DNA of 40,797 nt from Paenibacillus lignilyticus. GTDB lineage: Bacteria > Bacillota > Bacilli > Paenibacillales > Paenibacillaceae. Location of the stretch: contig NZ_JAGKSP010000029.1 in the NCBI RefSeq assembly GCF_017942085.1, forward strand, positions 1 through 40,797, read 5' to 3'. How positions within the stretch are numbered: position 1 is the first letter of the stretch; every line of letters begins with the position of its first letter. The position numbers and the translations under genes were made by a program. Under the pieces are notes generated by a model, which did not search any database, was not told the origin of the DNA, and saw only the letters and a list, made by a program, of their open reading frames with translations. Of this stretch, positions 17,830 to 25,743 are shown piece by piece.

Positions 17830-18390
17830 TTAACGGTTATATTTGGCCATCGTGCGTTCAAATGGATTCGTCAACGCGAATTCGACCGCATCGCAGCTCT
17901 CTTCCACCATCACCTTCAGCAGGTCCTGCTCGCTCTTCGGAAAATTCGAAAGCACGTAGTCCGAAATGCTCATGCCCGGCTGCGGCCGAGAGATGCCGAT
18001 TCGGATCCGATCGAACGTTTGGGTACCCGTATGCTGGATGATGGATTTAATCCCGTTGTGGCCGCCGGCGCTGCCTTGATAACGCAGACGGATTTTGCCC
18101 GTTTCCGTATCCAAATCATCATAGACGATGATGGCATCTTCCAAGTTGGCTTTAAAATAATCCATGAAGCCTCTTACCGTTTCACCGGATAAGTTCATAA
18201 AGGTCATCGGTTTAATGAGTGCAACTTTCGTTCCCGCCACATTGCCTTCGCCAATAAGCCCTTTGCATTTGCTCTGCGTTACGCTAATTCCCCAACGCTT
18301 AGCCAGCGCATCCACGACCATGAATCCTACATTATGCCGCGTCCCTTGATACGCGGTGCCGGGGTTGCCTAATCCGACTATCCATTTCAT
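17830..18390 (-). CDS. pth: Peptidyl-tRNA hydrolase
   Basis: A 186-residue enzyme that releases tRNA from prematurely dropped peptidyl-tRNA. It shows the N-terminal WIVGLGNPG motif, TRHNVGF with the catalytic His (residue about 20), KPMTFMNLSG and DDLD with the catalytic Asp, then GSAGGHNGIKSI. Full family length. In B. subtilis this gene is spoVC, with a conditional role in sporulation. It lies directly upstream of fin. Confidence 0.96.
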   Translation of the reverse strand: MKWIVGLGNPGTAYQGTRHNVGFMVVDALAKRWGISVTQSKCKGLIGEGNVAGTKVALIKPMTFMNLSGETVRGFMDYFKANLEDAIIVYDDLDTETGKIRLRYQGSAGGHNGIKSIIQHTGTQTFDRIRIGISRPQPGMSISDYVLSNFPKSEQDLLKVMVEESCDAVEFALTNPFERTMAKYNR

Positions 18391-18441
18391 GCTGAATCCT
18401 CAACTCCTGCTACAACAAAATTTCTTTTTTCTTTATGCAAC

Positions 18442-18469
18442 GAATCTTCGCCCTCAATTGTCATACATA
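18442..18469 (+). promoter_or_regulatory. Candidate SigE-like promoter of the 66-aa gene
   Basis: GAATCTT (18442-18448) and CATACATA (18462-18469) resemble SigE -35 and -10 elements with a slightly short 13-bp spacer. A hairpin TTCGGC/GCCGAA follows in the leader near 18475-18490. Weak evidence. Confidence 0.3.
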
Positions 18470-18519
18470 TAGATTCGGCAGAAAAGCCGAACTTCGTACA
18501 TAAAGGAGCGTATTTTTCG

Positions 18520-18720
18520 ATGTATGTAAATGGTCAGCATATCTTCGACGATTATCATTTCCAGGATCACCATGAGCATCAAGTTCCTGTCCAAATCTAT
18601 TGGGGCAAAGAACATCATGATATTGGCTACGTCGAATATTTCAGCCCTTCGTACATCAAGATGAATAATATTTTCTACAGCCGCAAGCAGTTTACCTTTG
18701 TTTCCAGACCCGGTTATTGA
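18520..18720 (+). CDS. Small His/Tyr-rich hypothetical protein, 66 aa
   Basis: A plus-strand gene between two minus-strand genes, with AAAGGAG about 13 nt ahead of the ATG. The N-terminal half is rich in His (HFQDHHEHQ, KEHHDIG) and the C-terminal half in aromatic residues (YVEYFSPSYIKMNNIFYSRK). No signal peptide or membrane segment. I do not recognise a family. The composition resembles small spore-coat-associated proteins, and a weak SigE-like promoter precedes it, but this is only suggestive. It is not in the B. subtilis block. Confidence 0.65.
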   Translation: MYVNGQHIFDDYHFQDHHEHQVPVQIYWGKEHHDIGYVEYFSPSYIKMNNIFYSRKQFTFVSRPGY

Positions 18721-18721
18721 A

Positions 18722-18755
18722 AAAAAGTAAAGGGCTGCCTCTTACGCGCAGCCCT
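18722..18755 (-). terminator. Terminator of rplY, convergent with the 66-aa gene
   Basis: Stem AGGGCTGC pairs with GCAGCCCT, with a T-run (interrupted by AC) following on the minus strand. It lies 3' of both convergent genes. Confidence 0.8.
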
Positions 18756-18765
18756 GATCGTACGT

Positions 18766-19416
18766 TTATTCAAACTTCACCGCATGCATCTCCGCTTCAT
18801 GTGCACGCTGCTCCGCTTCCTTCGTTTCTACCGCCGCATCCTCTGCTTCTTCCGCCGTCAGATCTTTCTGAGGCGCCAAAATGGTCACGATGACTTGGTC
18901 TGCATCCACTTTAGTCGTTACACCGGATGGCAGCTGCAGATCGCTGACCAGCAGATTCTCTCCAATACCGAGTGAGGATACGTTAACCTCAATGACCTCC
19001 GGTATACGATCCGGTAAACAATGCACTTCAAGCTCATGCAGCATCGCCTGCAGAATTCCGCCTTCGCGTACGCCGGCAGAATCGCCGACCATCTCCAGCC
19101 GAACCGGCGTTTTGATGGATTCGTTCATGTTCACCTGGTGGAAATCAATATGGAGCAGCTCGCGCGTCAGCGGCTCGCGCTGCACTTGGGTCAGCATAAC
19201 CGGCTGCTTGCCTTCTCCCGGAATATCAAGTTCAAGCAAGGCATGGGGGTGGGAGCGCAGCAGATGCGCCAGCTCCTTCTCATTGACCGAGATCGAAATC
19301 GATTTGCTTAGCTTCGTGCCGTATACGACGCCGGGGATGTTGCCCTGCTGTCTCATTTGTCTCAATTGGCCTTGCGTGGCTGTCGTCCGTGCTTCTGCTC
19401 GAAATGGTATCGCCAT
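18766..19416 (-). CDS. rplY: Ribosomal protein L25/Ctc, general stress protein
   Basis: A 216-residue long-form L25 (Ctc/TL5 type). The 5S-rRNA-binding N-terminal beta-barrel (about 1-92) includes GNIPGVVYG, followed by the C-terminal domain (about 95-185). An acidic, Ala/Glu-rich tail ends the protein. It binds 5S rRNA in the large subunit. In B. subtilis ctc is a classic SigB-controlled stress gene, and a SigB-type promoter is visible upstream here. The neighbour glmU is directly upstream; prs, which separates the two in B. subtilis, is missing. Confidence 0.94.
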   Translation of the reverse strand: MAIPFRAEARTTATQGQLRQMRQQGNIPGVVYGTKLSKSISISVNEKELAHLLRSHPHALLELDIPGEGKQPVMLTQVQREPLTRELLHIDFHQVNMNESIKTPVRLEMVGDSAGVREGGILQAMLHELEVHCLPDRIPEVIEVNVSSLGIGENLLVSDLQLPSGVTTKVDADQVIVTILAPQKDLTAEEAEDAAVETKEAEQRAHEAEMHAVKFE

Positions 19417-19457
19417 AGTCGGAAACCTCCTGAGAGTGTAGTGATTTCCATATATTC

Positions 19458-19483
19458 ATACCCATTCCGGCCCGGAAATAAAC
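19458..19483 (-). promoter_or_regulatory. SigB-type promoter of rplY/ctc
   Basis: Minus-strand -35 GTTTAT (19478-19483) and -10 GGGTAT (19458-19463) with a 14-bp spacer match the SigB consensus GTTTAA-N12-15-GGGTAT with one mismatch. The spacer is itself nearly a palindrome (TTCCGGGCCGGAA). Confidence 0.7.
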
Positions 19484-19499
19484 GAACAACTTCTCACAC

Positions 19500-20903
19500 T
19501 CAGCCTTTCGCCTTGCTATCCTTCTTCGCTTTCGCACGTCCGCGCAGCTTCTCCGCATACCCCGGTTTGTTAACCTGACGCTCGCGGGCAATGGCTACAT
19601 CATTGTCCGGTACATCCTGCGTAATCGTGGAACCCGCTACCACATAAGCGCCTTCGCCGATCTTAACCGGCGCGACCAAATTGACGTTACTGCCTACAAA
19701 TGCACGGTCGCCAATTTCGGTCAACGACTTGTTATAACCATCGTAATTGACGGTAATCGCGCCGCAGCCGATATTCACGTCTTTGCCGACTTTCGCGTCG
19801 CCCACATAGCTAAGATGGGAAACCTTCGTACCTTCGCCGAGCTCGGCGTTCTTAATCTCAACGAAATCACCGATTTTGCAGCCTGCACCAAGCTTAGCGC
19901 CCGGACGCAAATAGGCATATGGACCCACTGCGCATTCGTCGCCAATAACCGACTCCACCGCGTTGGAATGCTTCACCGTTACCCCATTGCCGATCTCCGT
20001 GTCCGTAATATCCGCATGAGGACCAATCACGCAATCTTCTCCGATTACAGTGCGCCCCCGCAATACTGTGCCTGGGTAAACAATCGTGTCCGAACCGATA
20101 ACTACGTCCGCTTCAATGTAGGTAGCAGTAGGATCAATAATCGTTACGCCGTTAATTTGATGCTTGCGGTTAATCCGAGCACGCATAAGCGCCTCCGCTT
20201 CGCCAAGGCCGACACGGTCGTTTACGCCAATGCCTTCCGCATAATCCGGTGTGCAATACGCGCCAACGGTCTCGCCCGCATTTTTCAAAATTTCCATCAC
20301 GTCGGTGAGGTAGAACTCCCCTTGTGCATTGTTGTTCGTAACCTTCTTAAGCGCCTGGAACAGCTTCTTATTGTCGAAGCAATACATGCCGGTATTGATC
20401 TCCGTAATTGCCGCTTGTTCAGGGGTGCAGTCCTTCTGCTCCACGATCCGCAGAACATGGCCGGCCTCATCGCGGATGATGCGTCCGAGTCCTTGCGGAT
20501 TAGGCACAATCGCCGTCAATACGGTTGCTGCCGATTCGGTCTTCGTATGAAGCGCAAGCAGCGCTGCAATCGTTTCTGAAGTCACGAGCGGCGTATCGCC
20601 GTATAGAATAACCGTCGTGCCCGCTTCTTCGCCGAGCAACGGTTCTGCTTGCTGGACGGCATGGCCCGTACCAAGCTGCTGCTCCTGCAGCACAAATTCC
20701 ACGCCATCTCCAAGATACGTGCGAACCGTCTCCGCGCCATGGCCAAGAACGACGACCGTGCGCTCGCAAGCCGCATCCTGTACCGTCTGCAGCACATGCG
20801 CCACCATTGGCTTCCCGCAGACCGGATGCAACACTTTATATAGTTTGGACTTCATTCGTTTCCCTTGTCCCGCTGCCAATACGATTGCCATTACTTTCTT
20901 CAA
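19500..20903 (-). CDS. glmU: Bifunctional UDP-GlcNAc pyrophosphorylase / GlcN-1-P acetyltransferase
   Basis: A 467-residue enzyme making UDP-N-acetylglucosamine for peptidoglycan and teichoic acids. The N-terminal nucleotidyltransferase has LAAGQGKRMKSKLYKVLHPV and VLYGDTPL-type motifs. The C-terminal half is a left-handed beta-helix of hexapeptide repeats (for example IGEDCVIGPHADI) with the acetyl-CoA site region NYDGYNK. The start is TTG at 20903, with GGAGGG at a 7-nt spacer, and aligns with the B. subtilis start. A short Lys-rich C-terminus follows the helix. Confidence 0.96.
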   Translation of the reverse strand: MKKVMAIVLAAGQGKRMKSKLYKVLHPVCGKPMVAHVLQTVQDAACERTVVVLGHGAETVRTYLGDGVEFVLQEQQLGTGHAVQQAEPLLGEEAGTTVILYGDTPLVTSETIAALLALHTKTESAATVLTAIVPNPQGLGRIIRDEAGHVLRIVEQKDCTPEQAAITEINTGMYCFDNKKLFQALKKVTNNNAQGEFYLTDVMEILKNAGETVGAYCTPDYAEGIGVNDRVGLGEAEALMRARINRKHQINGVTIIDPTATYIEADVVIGSDTIVYPGTVLRGRTVIGEDCVIGPHADITDTEIGNGVTVKHSNAVESVIGDECAVGPYAYLRPGAKLGAGCKIGDFVEIKNAELGEGTKVSHLSYVGDAKVGKDVNIGCGAITVNYDGYNKSLTEIGDRAFVGSNVNLVAPVKIGEGAYVVAGSTITQDVPDNDVAIARERQVNKPGYAEKLRGRAKAKKDSKAKG

Positions 20904-21067
20904 AGGATGTCCCTCCCCAGCTTCTATACCCTATGTTATTCAAAATATAAACCTTAACCACGGCTCATATTTCTCCGAAATGAACCTCGCCGGCGACACC
21001 ATATCGGATAGCCTCGGCCGATTCACCTTGCTTGAATGCTCTACTGAATATAGCGTATCTGTAGGCA

Positions 21068-21100
21068 AAAGAAAAGAGAGCCCGCTGGGGCTCTCTTCAC
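21068..21100 (-). terminator. Terminator of spoVG
   Basis: Minus-strand stem GAAGAGAGCCC pairs with GGGCTCTCTTTTC, closing a CAGC loop, with a T-rich end. About 20 nt past the spoVG stop. Confidence 0.85.
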
Positions 21101-21121
21101 TAGACGTCTTAATACCTTGAT

Positions 21122-21409
21122 TTAGGCGCCTTCTTCGATTACTACATCTTCTTCCGTCGCTGCACGTTCGTATTCTGCTAGGACGGCAGCTTGGATTTTC
21201 TCCCGTGTCGTCGAAGAAATAGGGTGTGCGATATCGCGGAATTCTCCATCAGGAGTACGCTTGCTTGGCATTGCCACAAACATTCCATTGTTACCGTCAA
21301 TCACGCGAATATCGTGAACGACAAACTCATTGTCAATGGTAATTGAGGCGATTGCCTTCATCCGGCCTTCGGAATTTACTCGGCGGAGTCTAACATCGGT
21401 AATTTGCAT
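21122..21409 (-). CDS. spoVG: Septation/RNA-binding regulator SpoVG
   Basis: A 95-residue protein of the SpoVG family: MQITDVRLRRVNSEGRMKAI at the N-terminus and MPSKRTPDGEFRDIAHPI in the middle, both near-invariant. SpoVG binds nucleic acids and affects asymmetric septation, capsule and other late-growth traits. AGGTGG precedes the ATG. A SigH promoter is clear upstream, as in B. subtilis where this is a model SigH target. The neighbours ridA and glmU are in the expected order. Confidence 0.97.
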   Translation of the reverse strand: MQITDVRLRRVNSEGRMKAIASITIDNEFVVHDIRVIDGNNGMFVAMPSKRTPDGEFRDIAHPISSTTREKIQAAVLAEYERAATEEDVVIEEGA

Positions 21410-21447
21410 CTGTGTTCACCACCTTTGCCTATCAAGGACTTGGTGTA

Positions 21448-21476
21448 TACTTCCACGTTTCAATGCGAATTCCTTC
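21448..21476 (-). promoter_or_regulatory. SigH promoter of spoVG
   Basis: Minus-strand -35 GAAGGAATT (21468-21476) fits RNAGGAWWW fully. The -10 GTGGAAGTA (21448-21456) fits RNNGAATWW with one mismatch. The 11-bp spacer equals that of the B. subtilis spoVG promoter. AT-rich DNA lies upstream, the kind of region AbrB binds. Confidence 0.75.
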
Positions 21477-21538
21477 ATGATTCTGGAAAATATCTGTATA
21501 GTTTGAAAATATTTTTTCGTTCTGAATATTATCCTATT

Positions 21539-21931
21539 TTATTCGACTTCAATCGCCACGATCAGTTCTATTTCGACAAGGACGTCCTTCGGCAGGCGCG
21601 CAACCTCAACGGTAGAGCGAGCCGGCTTATGGTCGCCGAAGTAAGAAGCGTAAATCGTGTTGAGCGCAGCGAACTGATTCATATCTTTTATGAACACAGT
21701 CGCCTTCGCCACGTCTGCGAATGTTGCCCCGGCTTCAGCTAATACAGCCTGAAGATTGCGGAATACTTGATGCGTTTGCTCTTCAATGCCGCCTTCAACG
21801 AGAACGCCTTCCGCTGTCAGCGGAATCTGTCCGGAGGTAAACAATAGGTTGCCGAGCTTAATGGCTTGTGAGTAAGGTCCAATTGCTGCAGGCGCTTGAG
21901 TAGTCGCCACGATTTGAGGTTCTGCTTTCAT
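21539..21931 (-). CDS. ridA: RidA-family enamine/imine deaminase (YabJ)
   Basis: A 130-residue member of the YjgF/YER057c/UK114 family with the IGPYSQAIKLGNLLFTSGQI motif, the catalytic Arg in ARSTVEVARLP and a terminal EIELIVAIE strand. It forms a trimer and hydrolyses reactive 2-aminoacrylate-type intermediates. In B. subtilis yabJ sits in the purR operon, as here (27 nt after purR). The ATG has a good AGGAGG site. Confidence 0.96.
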   Translation of the reverse strand: MKAEPQIVATTQAPAAIGPYSQAIKLGNLLFTSGQIPLTAEGVLVEGGIEEQTHQVFRNLQAVLAEAGATFADVAKATVFIKDMNQFAALNTIYASYFGDHKPARSTVEVARLPKDVLVEIELIVAIEVE

Positions 21932-21958
21932 GAACGAGTAATCCTCCTCGGTTGGTTG

Positions 21959-22798
21959 CTAAATAGTAGCCCGGGTTGTGAAATAATTGCCCGGTACAAC
22001 GGTTGTGTGTTTGGTCTTCATATCTACAGCCGTCAGCTTCGCTAACGACACATAATCCTCCAGCAGTCGATCCTCGGTATCCAATTCACCGGATTCCACG
22101 AATACGCCGACTCCGGCTACCTTTGCGTTAAATTCAAACAGCAGATCCATCATGCCTTGAATCGTTCCGCCGGCTTTCATAAAATCATCGATGATCAGTA
22201 CGCGTGCATGTTCCTTCAAAGCACGGCGTGCAAGCGACATCGTTTGAATACGCTTATTGGAGCCCGATACGTAATTGATGCTCACAGCAGAGCCTTCCGT
22301 CACTTTATTATCGCGACGCACAATGACAACGGGCAGATTCATACAAGCCGCCGTTGCATAAGCAAGAGGGATCCCCTTCGTCTCGACCGTCATGATGACA
22401 TCGATATCCGAAGCTGCGAATGCGGTTGCAAACATTCGTCCAACATCTGCGAGCAGCCCTGGCTGTCCCAGCATATCCGTCATGTATAAGTAGCCGCCGG
22501 CCAGTACCCGCTCCGATTGCTCCAACTGACGACAAATGCCGTTCATGATGCCAAGCGCCTCAGCCTGACCCATCTTCGGCGTATATTTCACGCCTCCGGC
22601 AGCTCCTGCCAGCGTATGCAGCTCACCGAGCCCTTCTTCTTCGAAAACCTCTTTAATAATCGCCAGATCCTCGCTAATAGATGACTTGGCAGATTGGTAG
22701 CGATCAGCGAATGCTGTCAGAGAAATTAACGTATGGGGGCGTGTAAGTAAGTACTGCGTCATTTCTACTAACCTTGCACTCCGTTTTAACTTCTTCAA
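21959..22798 (-). CDS. purR: Purine operon repressor PurR
   Basis: A 279-residue regulator with an N-terminal winged helix (residues 1-75, including RSARLVEMTQYLLTRPH) and a phosphoribosyltransferase-like domain with the PRPP loop RVLIIDDFMKAGGT (about residues 199-212). It represses purine genes; PRPP relieves binding. The start is TTG, with GGGAG at a 6-nt spacer; no ATG near the N-terminus fits the family as well. Followed by ridA in the same unit. Confidence 0.95.
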   Translation of the reverse strand: MKKLKRSARLVEMTQYLLTRPHTLISLTAFADRYQSAKSSISEDLAIIKEVFEEEGLGELHTLAGAAGGVKYTPKMGQAEALGIMNGICRQLEQSERVLAGGYLYMTDMLGQPGLLADVGRMFATAFAASDIDVIMTVETKGIPLAYATAACMNLPVVIVRRDNKVTEGSAVSINYVSGSNKRIQTMSLARRALKEHARVLIIDDFMKAGGTIQGMMDLLFEFNAKVAGVGVFVESGELDTEDRLLEDYVSLAKLTAVDMKTKHTTVVPGNYFTTRATI

Positions 22799-22881
22799 CG
22801 TGTACTCCCCCCAGCCAAATCCGAATATTATAATGACATAATACCATTTTCATACGGATTTAATCAAGACGCACGTAGGCT

Positions 22882-23736
22882 TCATGTCAGCATTCTTACC
22901 ACATAGACTTCTTTGCAAAATCCGCGGAGTCCATTGTAGATGCGCGAGACCTTCGCTTCCTTGCTTACAAGGCCGAAAACCGTCGGTCCGCTGCCTGACA
23001 TTAACACGCCATCTGCGCCCAGACGCTGCATAATTTCTTTAAGCTGCAGCACCTCGGGGTGAAGCTGTAGCGTTACGGTTTCCAGCACGTTGCCCAGATA
23101 CGTGCATACGCCGCCAAATGAGCCGCTTGAGATCGCGGACAGCATGTCCGCTGTTGATGGATGCTGCTTCAGCTCAGAGGCGCGCAGCTTTCCGTACACG
23201 TCTGCCGTCGAAACATTGATCGGCGGCTTCGCCAGAATGACCCAGCATTGCGGCGGATTGTTGATCCGCTCCAGCTTCTCTCCGCGGCCGCGGGCGATTG
23301 CAGTTCCGCCCGTTACACAGAACGGTACATCGGAGCCCAGCTCCGCACCGAGCGTGCACAGCTCTTCTTCGGAGATGCCGAGCTCCCACAGCCGATTGAG
23401 CCCGCGCAGCGTAGCGGCAGCATCGCTGCTTCCGCCGGCAAGCCCTGCGGCTACGGGTATCTTCTTATCCAGATGAATATAGACGCCTTTACGGACATTG
23501 TAGCGATCCTTAATCAGCCTTGCCGCCTGAAAGGCTAAATTCTTCTCATCGAGCGGAATATACCCCGCCTGACTCGAGATAATGATCGTGTCCCGCGGAA
23601 GCTCTTCCATCTCAAGCCGATCCGCTAAATCCACCATGGTCATAATCATTTCAACCTCATGGAATCCATCTTCACGCTTACGCATGACGTCCAGCAGCAG
23701 GTTGATTTTTGCCGGCGCTTTTTCATAAATCTTCAT
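22882..23736 (-). CDS. ispE: 4-diphosphocytidyl-2-C-methyl-D-erythritol kinase
   Basis: A 284-residue GHMP kinase of the MEP isoprenoid pathway. KAPAKINLLLDV at the N-terminus and the ATP-binding loop VAAGLAGGSSDAAATLRGL (about residue 90) are diagnostic, and MSGSGPTVFGL lies near the C-terminus. The frame runs 12 codons further to a GTG at 23772. That GTG abuts a TATAAT -10 element (23774-23779), so it is at or before the transcription start. The ATG at 23736 has GGTGAG at a 7-nt spacer and is chosen. Confidence 0.94.
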   Translation of the reverse strand: MKIYEKAPAKINLLLDVMRKREDGFHEVEMIMTMVDLADRLEMEELPRDTIIISSQAGYIPLDEKNLAFQAARLIKDRYNVRKGVYIHLDKKIPVAAGLAGGSSDAAATLRGLNRLWELGISEEELCTLGAELGSDVPFCVTGGTAIARGRGEKLERINNPPQCWVILAKPPINVSTADVYGKLRASELKQHPSTADMLSAISSGSFGGVCTYLGNVLETVTLQLHPEVLQLKEIMQRLGADGVLMSGSGPTVFGLVSKEAKVSRIYNGLRGFCKEVYVVRMLT

Positions 23737-23795
23737 ATGTAGGCTCACCCGTCCGTTATCGTTAAACTTCACATATTATAACAAAAGGTCATAAG

Positions 23796-23848
23796 AAAAG
23801 CTAAGATGCTTTGAGCAGTCTGCGGGTCTGCTCAACACCTTAGCTTTT
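23796..23848 (-). terminator. Terminator of sspF
   Basis: A long minus-strand hairpin with arms AAAGCTAAG and CTTAGCTTT plus inner arms GAGCAG and CTGCTC, with T-rich flank. It overlaps the region from which ispE is likely transcribed. Confidence 0.85.
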
Positions 23849-23858
23849 GAATAACCCT

Positions 23859-24257
23859 TTAGTGTGGTTGATAGTGGGACGCTTGCTGCTGCGCGGCCTG
23901 CATGGCTTGATGCATATAAGCCGGAACCGTGCCGGATGCCTGCTGCCGCTGTGGCGCATAATTGGGCTGCGCTTGAGGCTGCATGAATGGGCTGCGGGCA
24001 GGCTGCGGCCTATAAGTCGATTGCGATGACTGATAGGTCTGCTGCTGGTACGGCGACTGGGATTGAGCTTGCTGCGCGGCATACTGTTTAGCTGCAGCCT
24101 GCTCGGCGATTTGAATCGCGCGTTTCACCATATTTCCGGCATCCTTTGCTTTAATGCCTCCCCAGCCTTCCTTCTGTACAGTATCATAGAAGCCCAAGTC
24201 CTTCGCCAGCTCTTTCTTCAGCTCTTCACTCATCGTACCGCGGCGTCTGCGTGACAT
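23859..24257 (-). CDS. sspF: SspF-type small acid-soluble spore protein with Gln-rich extension
   Basis: The first 55 residues match SspF (SASP-H-like alpha/beta family): MSRRRRGTMSEELKKELAKD, LGFYDTV, then GNMVKRAIQIAEQ. SASPs coat spore DNA. B. subtilis SspF ends soon after this core at about 61 residues. Here another 75 residues follow, dominated by Gln, Ser, Pro, Tyr and Ala (for example YQQQTYQSSQSTYRPQ). The ATG at 24257 has AGGAGGAG at a 7-nt spacer; a GTG two codons earlier is less likely. A forespore-type promoter is perfect. The tail is intact coding sequence, not a frameshift artefact as far as can be seen. Confidence 0.9.
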   Translation of the reverse strand: MSRRRRGTMSEELKKELAKDLGFYDTVQKEGWGGIKAKDAGNMVKRAIQIAEQAAAKQYAAQQAQSQSPYQQQTYQSSQSTYRPQPARSPFMQPQAQPNYAPQRQQASGTVPAYMHQAMQAAQQQASHYQPH

Positions 24258-24291
24258 AAACACTCTCCTCCTTTGAAACGGGTAGTACCGT

Positions 24292-24320
24292 TAGTATGGT
24301 TGTTTTTGTCGTTCTCATAC
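24292..24320 (-). promoter_or_regulatory. SigG-type promoter of sspF
   Basis: Minus-strand -35 GTATG (24316-24320) and -10 CATACTA (24292-24298) with a 17-bp spacer match the SigG consensus at every defined base. Confidence 0.8.
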
Positions 24321-24348
24321 GGGGGAAAGGGTAAGGCCCGTCCGGCGC

Positions 24349-24403
24349 AAAAAAAAGTGCAGATCCTGCCTACGCTGCTCTCGCCGCGCCTGCAAACCTG
24401 CAC
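24349..24403 (-). terminator. Terminator of veg
   Basis: Outer arms GTGCAG and CTGCAC enclose a GC-rich stretch with smaller hairpins and are followed by eight Ts on the minus strand. Confidence 0.7.
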
Positions 24404-24423
24404 ATGTTCGTATCTTATTTATC

Positions 24424-24696
24424 TCATTGTATATACGTAATGCGTACTTGACCATCATCGCTGTCCACCGTAACTTCAACGGACTCCGTTAATATATCGG
24501 CGTAGCTGTAAGAGACGCGCTTAAATGCATGCTGCTCCTGGTCGAGCCTGACAATAAATACAGAAGGGTAGATTTCTTCTAACACACCGGTCCGTTCAAT
24601 CGTCTTTCGACGACCACCGTTAGCACGAAGACGGATTTTGGAGCCGACATGGGTTTCCAAACTGCGTTTGATTTCCAATAGCGCATTTTTTGCCAT
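24424..24696 (-). CDS. veg: Veg protein, biofilm-related regulator
   Basis: A 90-residue protein of the Veg family: MAKNALLEIKRSLETHVGSK, then RLRANGGRRKTIERTGVLEE. In B. subtilis Veg is abundant in vegetative cells and stimulates biofilm matrix genes through the SinR pathway. It is driven here by two back-to-back near-perfect SigA promoters. It sits between yabG and sspF as in B. subtilis. Confidence 0.96.
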   Translation of the reverse strand: MAKNALLEIKRSLETHVGSKIRLRANGGRRKTIERTGVLEEIYPSVFIVRLDQEQHAFKRVSYSYADILTESVEVTVDSDDGQVRITYIQ

Positions 24697-24723
24697 TGTG
24701 CACTACCACCTCTTTCCTTGTCC

Positions 24724-24752
24724 ATTATAACCAAAAGGAGGTGGTTTGTCAA
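24724..24752 (-). promoter_or_regulatory. Proximal SigA promoter of veg
   Basis: Minus-strand TTGACA (24747-24752), 17-bp spacer, TATAAT (24724-24729): a perfect consensus promoter. Confidence 0.88.
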
Positions 24753-24761
24753 AAAATTATA

Positions 24762-24791
24762 ATTATAACAGTGGAGTCACTTTGGTGTCAA
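24762..24791 (-). promoter_or_regulatory. Distal SigA promoter of veg
   Basis: Minus-strand TTGACA (24786-24791), 18-bp spacer, TATAAT (24762-24767). It lies just upstream of the proximal promoter. Confidence 0.82.
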
Positions 24792-24847
24792 TATAAAAAA
24801 GGGTACTTTTTTCTCCGGTACGTATATTTTAGCCCGAAGCAGCCATA

Positions 24848-25723
24848 TTATACAGTTGGCTTTACGCCGGTCAGTGTTTTCGGTTTAGGCAGACCCACCC
24901 GGAACTTCCCTAACGTCTCAATGCCCCCTACCCCATCTATTCCGCTGATTGTGCCATGAATGACATCCGATAAGTTGATCGTTTCGCGAATGGAGGTATA
25001 GCTGGCTTTTATGGCGACGTATACGGGATCCAAGGCATGGATGAGTACCCGGCCCGGAGAACTGGCGAAGTTCGATCCATTTTGCAGCAGCGCTTCGTAA
25101 TGCGATTGGCATGCGCCCGCTACGACTATTAAGCTGTCTTTGCTTTTCTCATACTGACGCGCGATCCGCACCGCATTGACGAAATTTTGCGAGTTTTTGT
25201 AGCTGGCCAGGTTATGCAAGTCGTCCTGGTTGCGCGTCTTCAACACGCCGTCATGGCCGGTGATAACGATAATATCCGGTTTGATTTGGGGAAGCAGCCG
25301 GTACACCACGTCAGCCATTTGGGATTCATGCACATATACCCCGTGGGCAGGGACGCGCATTTGCGTATACAGCTGCATGCTTTTTCTCATATAGTTGCTG
25401 TCCCCGTCCAAATGAAGTACTTTTCCGGGCACCTCGAAGTACGGCTGGGACTGACTTTGCGCGCGCTGCAGTTCACGTTCAATTATCTGCTGCTCGCGTT
25501 GTTCCTGCATCCTTAGCGTGGACTCACTGGCCTTAATGCGTGCCTGCCTCGCAGCGCCGGAGGATTCCGGATCACTCATTACGGACAAATCGACAATTGG
25601 CGCGTCTGCAAGCAGACGATAGTCGGTGCCCTTCAGGATGGCTGTCTGTTCTAGAATTGTCGCAACACGAAAAAGGACGTCCCCGCCATAGGATTTGCGG
25701 ACGACCAGGTCCCCTTGCTTCAT
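24848..25723 (-). CDS. yabG: Sporulation-specific cysteine protease YabG
   Basis: A 291-residue protein, nearly equal in length to B. subtilis YabG (about 290), with the family core KPDIIVITGHDGVLK, AGACQSHYEALLQ (His and Cys candidates) and FASSPGRVLIHALDPV. YabG processes spore coat proteins (SpoIVA, SafA, YrbA types) late in sporulation in the mother cell. The ATG at 25723 has GAGGTG at an 8-nt spacer; a TTG two codons earlier is also in frame. A SigK-type promoter is visible upstream. Confidence 0.95.
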   Translation of the reverse strand: MKQGDLVVRKSYGGDVLFRVATILEQTAILKGTDYRLLADAPIVDLSVMSDPESSGAARQARIKASESTLRMQEQREQQIIERELQRAQSQSQPYFEVPGKVLHLDGDSNYMRKSMQLYTQMRVPAHGVYVHESQMADVVYRLLPQIKPDIIVITGHDGVLKTRNQDDLHNLASYKNSQNFVNAVRIARQYEKSKDSLIVVAGACQSHYEALLQNGSNFASSPGRVLIHALDPVYVAIKASYTSIRETINLSDVIHGTISGIDGVGGIETLGKFRVGLPKPKTLTGVKPTV

Positions 25724-25743
25724 GGGCAAATCACCTCTTCGTC

